Assembly (NCBI GenBank): GCA_018398575.1
Contig: JAGTXZ010000006.1
Span: 620,001 to 684,000, forward strand
Reading direction: 5' to 3'
DNA from: Ampelomyces quisqualis
Taxonomy: Eukaryota; Ascomycota; Dothideomycetes; Pleosporales; Phaeosphaeriaceae
Length of the DNA: 64,000 nucleotides
The notes under the pieces were generated by a model, which worked only from the letters and a program-made list of their open reading frames with translations, was not told the DNA's origin and ran no database searches. This document shows positions 12,125-23,200 of this stretch, piece after piece (position 1 is the first letter of the stretch; every line of letters starts with the position of its first letter). Made by a program: the position numbers and the translations under genes.

Positions 12125-12628
12125 TGTTACAATTCTAGATCTGCACAGCCAATTATTTAGTACAAACCTAACATAACCTAGCGCGGGCTAGTAACAAAGG
12201 ACACATAGAATAGATTACGTAACGTAGCTTACAAGTAGATCTGTAAGCTTACGCCTTAGCGCGTAAGAAGGATTTAACGCACGTAAGTGCGCTTACGCAG
12301 CTTACAGTAAGCTTTGTAAGTACTACAACTTAGCATAACAAGCTTACGCTGCAACAAGTAAGCTTAAGGATCTCTTATAGTATATAGAAACCACAATAAA
12401 CCCTTATAGATTATTGTGTTTAACTTATGTTTTGACAACTTAAGTTAGTTACATTAAGCTATACAACCTTTGTTACTCTTTTTAGAAAGCCCTAGTCTTT
12501 ACTGTCTTAGTAACAATACCCTCTATATCTAAAGCAACTCTACACCTATCCGCAAAAACCAACCTTAGCTGTACCTCTAGTCTACACCAGCATTCTTATT
12601 GTTTGCTACTAGACTAACAGTCTTAACA
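12125..12628 (+). repeat. A1 3' LTR
   Basis: 504 bp, starting TGTTACAATTC and ending CTTAACA, co-linear with the 5' copy without indels. Differences are mainly transitions such as G/A in TGG versus TAG contexts. GTTAG follows as the target duplication. Confidence 0.92.
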
Positions 12629-12633
12629 GTTAG

Positions 12634-12885
12634 TTGCGCAGTAGTGCGCCTGCGCTACAATAACACTACTCTAGCGTTCTTACGCGTAGAACGCGTATAG
12701 CTGCCCTAGCGTCTTAACAGCGCTACGCTAGCGTAGACCTAGTGTATTCTAGTTATAAGGATATGCATCTAGTTATATCTATAAAAGAGTAGTTCTGCAC
12801 TAAAGTTGTAGAACAAGAATTAACTTACTTTTACCTATACTACTATTGTTATCTTGTAACTTTACTGCTATACAAACCTCTTATA
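12634..12885 (+). repeat. D 5' LTR, remaining 252 bp
   Basis: Continues the LTR interrupted at 5,723. It matches 19,321-19,367 joined to 46,268-46,469. It contains a TATAAAAG box at about 12,781. The end CTTATA corresponds to CTTACA in the 3' copy. Confidence 0.9.
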
Positions 12886-12899
12886 GTTTTAATTTCTCT

Positions 12900-15800
12900 A
12901 CTTTGCAAAAGAATAGCAGCCTAGTTACCTAATAATAATAGATTAGGATCTGCTTCTAAGCCTACTAGCTAACCTATTAAGAGAAAACACCTCTAATAAG
13001 AAATTAATGCTTAGCCTAGGTAAACGCTTAGCGCAGCTAAAGCGCTAGCGCTAAAAGCTTAAGAAGTAAGCTAAGATTTAGACTCTAGAGGAGAAAGTAC
13101 GCTAATAGGAGCAATTACTAGCAGGTAAACAGCCTCTCTTTCCTTCTAAACAGCCCTTAGGCGCTCTAGACAAACTAGATCTACTAACTTCTCTAGTTAG
13201 ACACAACACGTTTCTACTAGCGCAACGCTCTTAACTTAACCTATTAGTGCTACTAGGGCATAGGCTAAAGATTAAGAAAATCCTTGTCTTTAAAGGTAAG
13301 AGAATTAGAGAGTATTAGGACTTTAAGGCTAGGCTATCTATTACCTTTTAATTAGATCTCTTAGCCTTTTAGCTTAAGAACTAAAAGATTACTTTTACCC
13401 TCTAGTACCTACAAACTACATTTTAATAGATATAGATATAAAGAGAATAAGAAGATAATAGTAAAACGCTAGCGTAGCGCAATATAATGTCTTTTCTACT
13501 TAATTAGATTAAAAGCCCTATAAATAGAGAGCTTTAAGTTACTATATAGTGTTAAAAGGTAGCCTAAAAAGATAGCTAAACAGTAAACAAATTTGCAGCC
13601 TATCTATCTACTTTAAAAAATTAGGTAGATCCTCTATATAAGCAGAAACACCTAGTAATACACTTATATAGTAAACTCTGCCTAGAGATTAGAGTAGCTT
13701 TCTCTAACTACACTAAGTTTCTTACTACCTATAAAGAACTTGTTAAACGCGCTATAACATTAAAAGACAACTTATACTATAGTAGTAGTATACTATTGCT
13801 ACACTATTGTACATATAGAACGCGTAGTACAGGAAAAACTTTGCAGCCTAAACTAAACGCAATAGCTCTATAACGTTGTGTTACTAGCACTACAAACCTA
13901 AGCCTAAAGCTAACTAACGCCTGCTACTATTACAGCAAGATAGGCTATTAGGCTAGAAAGTGTAGATTAAGGCTTAATAGCTTCTCTTCTGTTACTAGCT
14001 TAAACTTAATACAAATAAAAAACAAGAAGGCCTAAAAAGACTTTCTTCTTTAATAGCCTAAGTTCTAGTATAATAAGAGAATTGTATTAAAGTACTTAGA
14101 ACGCTACGCAATAACAGTGCTGCATAGCCTATATAAATACTAATTAACTACAGTGCAGAACTTAGTATAATTAACAAGAAAGTTGCCTTACTTAAAAACC
14201 TTCCTTAGATTAATAGCGCAGCGCTGCTAACTATCTGCTTACCTAACTTAAGCATAGTGCCTAGCTTCTATACTTATTAAGCTTATCTAACAATAAAGGA
14301 CAACTAGGGCGTAACTAAGTCCTTTACTACTATTCTATATAGAATTACTAATATAGCACAACCTGTTATTTTAGGTTTACTAAGCCTAAAAGAAGGGCGC
14401 ATTATTATTAACTACAAATTAAAGTAGTAGCGCTACAAGCTTAACACTAAGACAATAAGAGTTAAAGACGCTAAAACCTTTGCAGAATCTCTTTATAACA
14501 AGCTAAGTGTGTACGCAGTTCTAGTAGGTAGCCTACAGTCTTTCTCTCTAGAATACCTATTATAGCCTGTTAAACTTAAGAACTTTAAAGATATTACAAA
14601 TAGTAACGCTGCTAACGCGCTACTGCAGCACTATAAAGGCAACTACATTATTAAGTTAGAAGAAGAAACTACAGCTCTATATAGGCTGCTCTACAACTTC
14701 TTACTAAAGAAGCTAAGTATACTGCGCAACTACTTAGTAACAGCGTAGAGCCTAGGCTAGATCTAAGAAAGTATAAGCCTAGTAGGAGCACCTATCTTGT
14801 TTATGCCTAAAAAGAATAGAACGTTACGCCTTTATGTAGACTATTAAGGCCTTAACTAAGTTACTAAGAAAAATAGATTAGCTCTTCCCTTAATTAGAGA
14901 AACTCTTAATTAGCTCTATAGATTAGTAAAGTTTACTAAGCTTAATCTTAAGAACGCGTATTACTAGATTAGAATCTAGTAAGGTAATAAGTAGAAGACA
15001 GCGTTTTGTACGTAATACAGCTACTTTAAGTATATAGTTATACCCTTTAGGCTAACTAATGCGCCTACTACGTTCTAGAGGTATATTAATAGAGCCTTAG
15101 CTCTGTATTTAGATATCTTTTGCGTTGTCTATCTTAATAATATCCTAATCTTTTCTTAAAAAAGAAAGGATTATTAGGAACAGGTAAAAAAAGTACTTGC
15201 TAAGCTAAGAGAATATAGTCTTTTTGTTAACTTAAAAAAGTGTACCTTTGCTACTAACTAAGTTAAGTTCCTAAGGTTTATTATGTGCCTTAATAGCGTT
15301 ATAATAGATCTAGAACAGGTTTGCGCAGTTATTAATTAGCCTACGCTAACGTCCTTTAAGAATGTTTAAGTCTTTCTAGGCTTTGCAAACTTCTATTAAC
15401 GCTTTATATAAAGTTTCTCTATTATTATTAGCTCTATTACTAATCTTCTAAAGGAATTAGTCTAAGGGAAGAAGTCTAGTCCTTTTAACTAGCCTAATGC
15501 AGCAGAGAAGGCAAAGCGCTAGCTCTGCAACAGGTTTACAACTACGCTAGTTCTGCAGCACTACAACTACACGCTCCTATCTAAGCTAGAAACTAATACT
15601 TCTATCTAGAGGGTAGTAGGCATCTTCTTCTAACTTTATATAGATAGAAACTAGCACCCTGTAGCCTTCTAGTTAAGAAAACTCTTACCTATAAAAAGAA
15701 ACTACTATATATATAACCTAGAGCTTCTTACTATTATTATAGTAGTACAGCACTAGCGTTACTACGTTAAGGGGCTAGCAGTTTAGTTAGAAATATAGAT

Positions 15801-17850
15801 AGACTATAACAACCTACGCAGCTTTATAGGTACGTTAACTCTGTCTAGAAGATAGGCTAGCTAGGTAATAAAGCTAGCTGCTTATAACTTTAAGATTAAG
15901 TATTAGTCTAGAAAGACAAATCCTGTAGATAGGCCTTTGAGGCAACCTATAGATAATAGCAATACGCTAGATGTTTAACTATTAGATATATTACTAGTAC
16001 TGCAAAAGAAGTTGCAGCTAGTAGAAACTTAAGCTAAGCTACCTAGTAAGAAGCTAGCGTTAGTAGAAAGCTAGATAACAGCTTAATAGTAAGTAGGTAC
16101 TCTATATCTTAATAAAGATGTTTCTAAGAGCCTAGCGCACAGCGTTAAGGTAACAGCTATAAGCTACAGCTCTAATTAGGAGAACTCTAAGAGCAGACTA
16201 GTAATAACCTATAGAGTTACGTAGTTACAAAGCCTAACGCACAGCGTTAAGGCAACAGCTAGGAGCTATAGCCTTAATTAGGAGATTCCTAAGAGTAGAC
16301 TAGTAATAGCCTAAAGAGTTACGTAGTTACAAGTAAGAGCTGCAGCCTTAAGAAGGTTAGCTTATAAGAAACTTTCTAAGTCCTTCTTTAAAATCTGTGT
16401 ATAAGTATAACAGAATAACTTAGAAGTAGTTACAATACGCAGGGACGTTAAATTCCTAGCGTCTACCTGTTAAGGTAATAGTAAACGCCTAAAGCACTAA
16501 AAGCTTAACGCTTTAGGCAGCCTTTAGTTTAAGGACCAATTATATATTCTACTAGAGCTAGCCTTTAGAGCTAAGCTTCTTAAGCTGTATTATAACAATC
16601 TACTTGCTAGCTATTTTAGGTAGGCTAAAACGCTTAAGCTTGTAGCCTAATACTACTATTAGCCTAGGCTTAAGAAAGAGCTTAAAGAGTACATTAACTC
16701 TTGCTTAGTGTGCTAAGGCATAAAGTTGCTTAAGCAGCGCCCTACTAGCGTGTTAAACGCGCTCCTCTAACCTTAGAGACTATAGCAAGAAATTACAATA
16801 GATTTTGTTATAGGCCTACTACCTACTAAGCGCTATAGTGTTATATACAACGTAATACTTGTTATAGTTAATAGGTACACAAAAATAGCTAAGTATATCC
16901 CTATACAAAAAATAGTTACTGCCTTATAATTAGTAGATCTATTCTTAGAATACGTTATATAATTCTTTAGCTTACCTAAAGGTATTGTATTAGATTAAGA
17001 AAGTGTCTTTACTTTTTAGTTCTAGGCAGACTTCTGCTTTATAGTAAAGGCAAAACGCTAGCTTAGTACTACCTTCTACCTACAAATAGATAGGCAAATA
17101 GAATAGCAAAATTAAACTCTTAAGCAATACCTAAAAGCTTTTATAAGCAATTATTAAGAAAATTAGGTACACCTTTTATTACTAGCAGAATTTGTATATA
17201 ATAATGCTAAGCAGGCTATATTAGGAATATTTCTATTCTTTGCCTACTATAGGTTTTACCTGCGCCTTAACTATAAGCTAATAGCGCCTACTAAAGTCTC
17301 TAGTGTTAAGAAAAAGTTGTAAACACTTATGCAAACTTAAGACGCTCTAGCCAATTACTAGTATAAAACTTTACAATATTAAGAGTAATATTATAATAAA
17401 AAACATAAGCTCTAAGGGTTTAAACCTAGAGATATAATACTCTTATTAACAAAGTATCTACGCTTGCACAGCGCTAGCAGAAAGCTGTTACTACGCTAGA
17501 TAAGCCTCTTTCTAGTAGAAGAGTAAATTAGCTTACAAGCTTTTAAGATCTTACTCCTGTTACATATAAAAATCTACCTAGTATTCTACACCTCCTTACT
17601 CTAGCTATTTATAGCTAGAAAGAGAGAAGAGTTAACCTTACCTAGGCCTGTTAACCTAGACAATAGTAAGGAGCTATAATAACGCTATAAGGTTAAAGCT
17701 GTGTTAGTAAAGAGGCGTAATAAGTGTTTAGTAAATTACCTAGTAAAATAGAAGAGCTAGCCCTTAGAATATAACAAATAGGTTAATTAAAAAGATATAG
17801 ACAAATTACTTATAAAGAAGTATAACTAGAGAGGAGATTAATTATTACAA
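12900..17850 (+). pseudogene. gag-pol of gypsy element D, RIP-degraded
   Basis: A zinc knuckle remnant CYYYSKIGY*ARKC lies at about 13,920-13,965, with two Cys/His positions read as Tyr. Reverse transcriptase spans about 14,790-15,300: LRLYVDY, then AFCT*YSYFKYIVIPFRLTN and VVYLNNILIFS. RNase H follows at about 15,590-15,830. Integrase lies at about 16,780-17,330 with ITIDFVIGLLPTKRYSVI. A chromodomain at about 17,690-17,830 reads YKVKAVLVKRRNKCLVNYLV, matching the usual fold start. Order and chromodomain place D with the chromoviruses of Ty3/gypsy. Both CA and TG are depleted, unlike in A1. Confidence 0.86.
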
Positions 17851-17861
17851 ATTAATATACA

Positions 17862-17912
17862 GAAAAAACAAAAGAAAAACAAAGGAAAAAAAAAGAAAAA
17901 GAAAAAAAAAAC
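17862..17912. repeat. A-rich tract between convergent frames of D
   Basis: About 50 bp of almost pure purine, mostly A with scattered G and C, lies between the end of pol (plus) and the end of the antisense frame (minus). It would give an A-tract at the end of one transcript and a U-tract in the other, so it may mark transcript ends. No domain is encoded. Confidence 0.5.
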
Positions 17913-17914
17913 TA

Positions 17915-19113
17915 GGCGCCTTAACAGTGTAACGCTAGCGCCTAAGCAGCGCAGCTAGGCATAAACGCTAGCTTACTCTAAGAAGTCCTTATTATCTATG
18001 TCCTTAGGGATAAAGAACTTGTCTCTATTACTCTTCTTATCCTTCTCTACACTCTCTTACTTCTCTAGAGTAACCTTACCTAGGTTGCCTAGCGGCTTGC
18101 AAGTTGCTAGCGTTGTAGCAGCGCGCTGCAGGCGCTTTAGCTTACTCTTAGTAGTAGAGCGCTTAAAGACAGGCTGCCTAGAAGGCTAGGACTTAGCTAG
18201 GCGTTTTCTAGAAGCCTTAGCCTTAGCCTTACTCTTGCTCTTACTCTTCTCTTTAGTAGAGAGAGGCTAGAGAGTAGAGCTCTAAAGAAGAGGGGTTTTA
18301 TCTCTCTTCTTCTCCTGCTCCTTACGCCCCTTAGAATTAGAGCTCTTGTTAGTATTAGCTTTCTCTAAATTAAGGTTAGAGTTAGACTACGCGTTAGCCT
18401 TGCTAAGTAGTAGTAGATTAGCTTAGATAACGTTAGAATAACAGCGCAGCAACTATAAGAAGAGAGAAAAAATAACTTACCTAGGCCTATAAGAGATTAA
18501 GAATACCTTCTACTATAGTAGAGAGGTAGTTAGTTGCCTTAACCTGTAGGATCTAGATCTTATTACTCTTAGGCTAATAGCAACTCTTAAACTTTACCTT
18601 CTTATAGAGAAAAAGCTCTACTAAGGTAGTCTACTAGCGCAACGCTGTCTTCTACGCGTTAATATCTAAGTCTACTCTAGCCTTATTAGTAGTAAAGCGC
18701 TGCTACTGCTAGTATAGAGTATTCTAGCTCTTAACAAAACTTAGTAGTACTAAAGTATAGAACTTCTTCTTGTAGGCGCACCTATTGCACTGCAGGCTGC
18801 TAGAGACGTAGTTACACGCTATACTATTAATCTTTAGACTCTTAGCATAACGCAGGCAAACTAGCTTAGCTAGCTTAATATTAGGAACGCTACTATAGTA
18901 GGTAACAAGCGTAGCCTAAACGCTAGGTTAGTAACGTTGTAACACTAGCGTTACACTACTTATAGAGACAGTAGGAGTAGTAGGTAGCATAGGCGTAGTG
19001 CTTATAGTAATTAATATAGAGGTAATAGAGTTGTAACAGCGTAAAGCTAGAAGATAGTATAGTAGTAATAGTAATGTAATTGTTACTAAAAAAGTAGAAA
19101 GGATTAGGTACAT
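17915..19113 (-). pseudogene. Antisense Cys-rich and basic ORF of gypsy element D
   Basis: Opposite pol, reading from about 19,113 down. After a Thr/Ser-rich start the frame shows CLRYAKSLKINSIACNYV and, shortly after, QCNRCAYKKKFYT: a C-X2-C/Y-X10-C-X8-C-X2-C-X6-C/Y series in which each Tyr codon is one G-to-A change from Cys. Downstream comes a Lys/Arg/Ser-rich tail (KEKSKSKSKAKAKASRKR at about 18,210-18,260). The two parts are in different frames, but a GTAAGT..ATAG segment of 28 nt at 18,451-18,478 joins them in frame if removed. Exact start and stop are uncertain. It lies 175 bp inside the 3' LTR. Function unknown. Confidence 0.6.
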
Positions 19114-19287
19114 AAAGTTCTGCTATAATTCTGCTATTACTATAGCTACTAGCTGCCTCTTAGATTTACTTAGAGTTTTAGCCTTAGCATAATAACAGCT
19201 CTTATAACAACAACGTTAAGTACGCGCTAACAAGACCTAATGTTATATAAATTACTAGAACAGCAATTCTAGAAGAGAGAAAATAAT

Positions 19288-19367
19288 TGTAAAGATACTA
19301 TAGTATAGAGCTGTTAGTTGCGCAGTAGTGCGCCTGCGCTATAATAACGCTACTCTAGCGTCCTTAC
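19288..19367 (+). repeat. D 3' LTR, first 80 bp
   Basis: Starts TGTAAAGATACTATAG after a purine tract AGAAGAGAGAAAATAAT. The last 8 bases GTCCTTAC are the hAT target duplication, repeated at 46,260-46,267. Confidence 0.9.
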
Positions 19368-19530
19368 TACGCTAGTAAATAGGTTTAGGGTACCTGCTTA
19401 TAGGTAGAGGTTAGGTTAGAGTTCAGCACAAGGGAGGTAGAGTAGGGTTTAGGTTACATAGAGGCTAGTGTAGGGTTTAGGTTAAGGTATACAGCTTAGA
19501 GTGTTAAGGTTAGGTTATTAGTTTAGTTAG
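19368..19530. repeat. hAT B2 left end with subterminal repeats
   Basis: Carries GGTTAGG, TAGGGTTTAGG and related telomere-like units, the inverse of 2,765-2,929. Ends at the C1 target GTTAG (19,526-19,530). Confidence 0.75.
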
Positions 19531-19829
19531 TGTAACAAGCATATACAAATACATGTTACATCTAATACCTTATAAAGGCTTAGTAACAGATTATATAGAA
19601 AGCTAGCAGATTAGGACTAAAAGCGCTTTAACAGCGCTTTAACTTAGCTACTACGCCTACTATAAATATAAGCCTATAGTATAGATAGAGAACAAGTTTC
19701 TCTTGTCCTTTTGTACAAGACCTATAGGTGTATAGCTAATCTAGAATCTCTAATACAATACGCACTCCTATATGCCTCTAATACGTATCTAATTTAATCT
19801 TAATAGCTGTACTTACCTGCGTTGTTACA
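19531..19829 (+). repeat. C1 5' LTR
   Basis: 299 bp. It contains TATAAATA at 19,661-19,668, and 33 bp after its start AAGTTTCTCTTGT (19,694-19,706), the probable 5' end of the element RNA. Confidence 0.92.
19661..19668 (+). promoter_or_regulatory. TATA box of C1 LTR promoter
   Basis: TATAAATA, conserved in all C LTRs of the window. Its spacing of about 33 bp to the segment that matches the primer-binding site supports a start of transcription near 19,693. Confidence 0.6.
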
Positions 19830-19831
19830 TT

Positions 19832-19844
19832 ACAAGAGAAACTT
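19832..19844 (+). promoter_or_regulatory. Self-priming primer-binding site of C1
   Basis: ACAAGAGAAACTT starts two bases after the 5' LTR and is the perfect reverse complement, over 13 nt, of 19,694-19,706 in the LTR. In the Tf1/sushi group the 5' end of the RNA folds back to prime reverse transcription at such a site. No tRNA-type site is visible. Confidence 0.75.
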
Positions 19845-20279
19845 TATCCTGCTAGTAATAGCATTTAGATAATATTACTATTTACTTTTGAAAAGATTGC
19901 GTTAAAACGTCTAGAACCCTATCTGAATTAGATCTGTTTGCAACCTCAAATCTATTAAACACAGTTAGGATCCCTTAGATCTTTTAGCGACTAAAGCCTT
20001 TAGGTTTAAATCTTTCTATTAACACGATAGTTAGGATTACTTTGGAAAAGTCGCGTTAGCGCTATAATAGAAACTTAGAGACTATTAATAACCTAGGAGT
20101 ATCAGAGGCAACGCTAATAACTCCCCCTAAAGAACTAACTCTAGAAGCCTTCCTCTAAGACAACTCTGTATCAACTATAACAACCTAGCAATAGAGTGCT
20201 AAAGCAAAAAGGATAGACACTAAAGAACCCCTTTAGCCTAGAGCTAGACCTGTACCTTTACCTACCTCTGCCTAAATAG

Positions 20280-23200
20280 AAGTTAATTAATTACAATAAG
20301 ATTTGAAACAGGCGTTAGCAGAAATTAATTCTCTTAAGAAAGGACTAACTCTGTTAGTAGGACTAGACAAGCTCCTACCTACTACTAAATTACCTTAGAA
20401 CAATTCTGCACTCTGCTGTTTATTTAACAGCTCTACATCTAAGTACTTATATTGCTATAAGAGCTCTTACTAACTTTAACAATCTAAGAAAACGCCTAAT
20501 ATAGACAATCTTAGCAATAGAAAGAAACCTACCTTCTGCTAATAGCAGGCCTCTATTTAGGATTAACTTAAAATTAACTTAGATTACTATTGGACTAAAA
20601 GACAACGCATAGCCTTAGTATAGAGCTATACTATAAGATTAGCTAAGGGCTATCTTAAGCTATAATATTTATTAGATACTAATTAAGAGCAATTCTAAAA
20701 CGCTAAGCTAATAATTAAGCTACTTAAGTCCTACTTTATTACAAGTAACAAGATAGCTAAAAGCTAAGTAGCTTTTGATTAAATGTAGATAACTAAGGAG
20801 GAAATGTTCTTCTTGTTTAAAGCTAGGTTTTTAAGTTCTGCAGTTAAGGGACAAGTACTCCCTTTAGAGTAGTTTTACTACTTGTAGACTAAGATTACGC
20901 TAGGGCTACAAGTCTCTAACCTAGGATTTAGGCACTAATAGAAAAACTTATTTAATTAGATAGTAGAACACCTTACTGCCTATAATATAGAGTAGAAGAA
21001 TAATTCTAACCTAAGCATGTTACTAGTTACTACTAAACTGCTAATTAGGTAGGCTCTATAAGCTAACTTAGAGCTAAATTAAACAACTACCTCTAGCGCT
21101 CTAACACACCTTGCGCTAGCCTATTAATTAACAATAGTGTATCTTCCTACTAAGACTTTTAAACCTAATTAATAGAAGACCTCTAGTAGTTATTACAATT
21201 GTAGTAAGCTAGAATACTACTCTAGTAATTGCACAAAGCCTTGTGTACGCTAGATTAAAACTATAGAAGTAGATAAGTTTAAAGATGCACAAGAGCAACC
21301 TAACTAGGAGGTATATTATATAGGAAACAGAAGCGCCTAAGAGGATACTTCTTTCTAGGCCTAAGCTGTTACAATCTATTCTACCTTAACCTTTCTTATT
21401 TGTTTTGCAGTCTCTATTTCCTTATACCTACGCTTCTTTACAACTAAGGCATTAGCTTACGCCTTAATACTCTTGTTAACACTAGTGCTTAAGGTTTCTT
21501 ATTTTTAAATTTACAAATTGTTTTATCTGTTTCTAAAGCCTTGCAGCAACCTATCTAGAAGCTTCTCTTTTAGGTTTAGGTGCGTAGCTTTAAGAATTAG
21601 ATTACTTTTGTAGTTAATTAATATATTTAACTACACTTGAATATTAATAGCTAAAAGATTTTAAACTATCTATTTCTTATCCTTAATCTTAGGTCTTAGG
21701 CTTGTATACTTAGCCTCTAATAGTTAAGACAATTTAAGATTTAATTAGACACAAATAGGTTACAGTTTATTTAGCTATTTAAGTACCTCTATTTTTACAA
21801 TCCTTTACTCTTTATTTCTACTATTCTATATTAAGCTATAGTGCTAGCTACTGTCTATCTTAATGTGCAACAACGCAACGCTCTATAGGAGAAAGAAGAC
21901 TATTGTATCTAAAATAGTCCTTACTATTCCTCTTCTTCTATTTATTGCATTAAGGGATGCTTAAAGCTCCTATTAGCCTGAAAAATCTTAGAGATTCCTT
22001 ATACCCTAACTAAGCAAAACCGCTTAGAGTCCAAACCCTCTCTAAGCACCTACATAGCTCTTATTTCTGCTAATGCATTTTACTTTATTATAAAGAAGCC
22101 CTAGAACAAGTTCTTTACAACAAGCTTCTATAAGATTAACAGGATTCTTGCCTTTAAGAACAACGCAGACAATTAAAGCTAATTAGATAAGAGATTACCT
22201 ACCTGTTACTTTTAGTATTAGGATGTATTTAGCAAGTTAGCAGCTAATTAATTACCTTCTTACTGTCTATATAATTACAAGATTATTTTTAAAGAACTAT
22301 TACTAAATGCGTTTAGTCTCTTGTACAAGTAGAATTAGGAGGAGCTTAAAGCTACTAAGGCCTACGTTTAGAAATACTTTTAGAAGGGTTTTATTAAGGC
22401 TAGCTAAAGTTCCTTTGCTTTACTTATTCTTTGTGTACGTAAACTAAATAGAGATATACGCATTTATGTAGACTACTAGAAGATTAACGCCCTTACGCGC
22501 AAGGACGTTTATCTAATCTCTTGTATTAATAAGCTACTATTACGCTCTTCTAAAGCTAAGATCTTTACTAAGTTTAACATTAGGGCTGCCTTTAACAAAA
22601 TTTGTATAGATTCTAACTCTAAAGAGTATACTACCTTTTAGACCTATTACAGTATATATAAGTGTAAGGTTCTTTCTTTTAGCTTGTGTAATAGGCTAGC
22701 TACGTATTAACGCTATAAAAATAATGTACTAATTAATTATCTTAATAATTTCTGCATTACGTATCTTAACAATATCCTAATTTACTCTAAGGATATAAAC
22801 TTACATTAGGAACACGTCTAAAAGGTCTTAGAGCGCCTACGTACTGCAGGACTCTAAGTAGATATTTAGAAGAGTAAATTCTATGTAACCTGTATAAAGT
22901 ATCTAAGTTACGTTTTAACAAACTAGGGCACTAAAGTTAACTCTAATAAGGTAGAAGCACTCTAAAACTAGGCTAAACCTACTATAGTTACTAGCGTTAA
23001 GTTATTTCTTAGTTTTGCTAGTTTCTATTAACAATTTATTAAGGATTTTTCTTGTGTAACTAAACTAATTATAAAGCTTTAAAGTCCTGCTATACTATTT
23101 AAATAGACTATAGACTGCTAACAGGCTTTTAATTAGATTAAAGCCTTACTTTTAGCTATTCCTACGCTATCTTATTTCTATCCTAAGTATAATATAAAGT

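Larger units (their letters stand above)
5724..12628 (+). mobile_element. Ty3/gypsy chromodomain element A1
   Basis: A full-length 6,905-bp element inserted in the 5' LTR of D. LTRs are 5,724-6,227 and 12,125-12,628, both 504 bp, starting TGTTAC and ending CTTAACA, with target duplication GTTAG (5,719-5,723 and 12,629-12,633). A purine tract AGAAAGGAGGATAG (12,111-12,124) precedes the 3' LTR. The interior carries gag-pol on plus and a Cys-rich frame on minus. It is related to A2, but only part of the LTR is shared. Confidence 0.93.

Noticed and set aside
12886..12910. Self-priming site in D like that in C
   Set aside because: After the D LTR only about five bases in a row pair with the region downstream of its TATA box; no convincing site.
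17998..18189. Plus-strand 63-residue frame starting MSLGIKNLSLLL
   Set aside because: Lies opposite the basic tail of the antisense frame of D; the minus-strand reading gives a far more coherent Lys/Arg-rich product.
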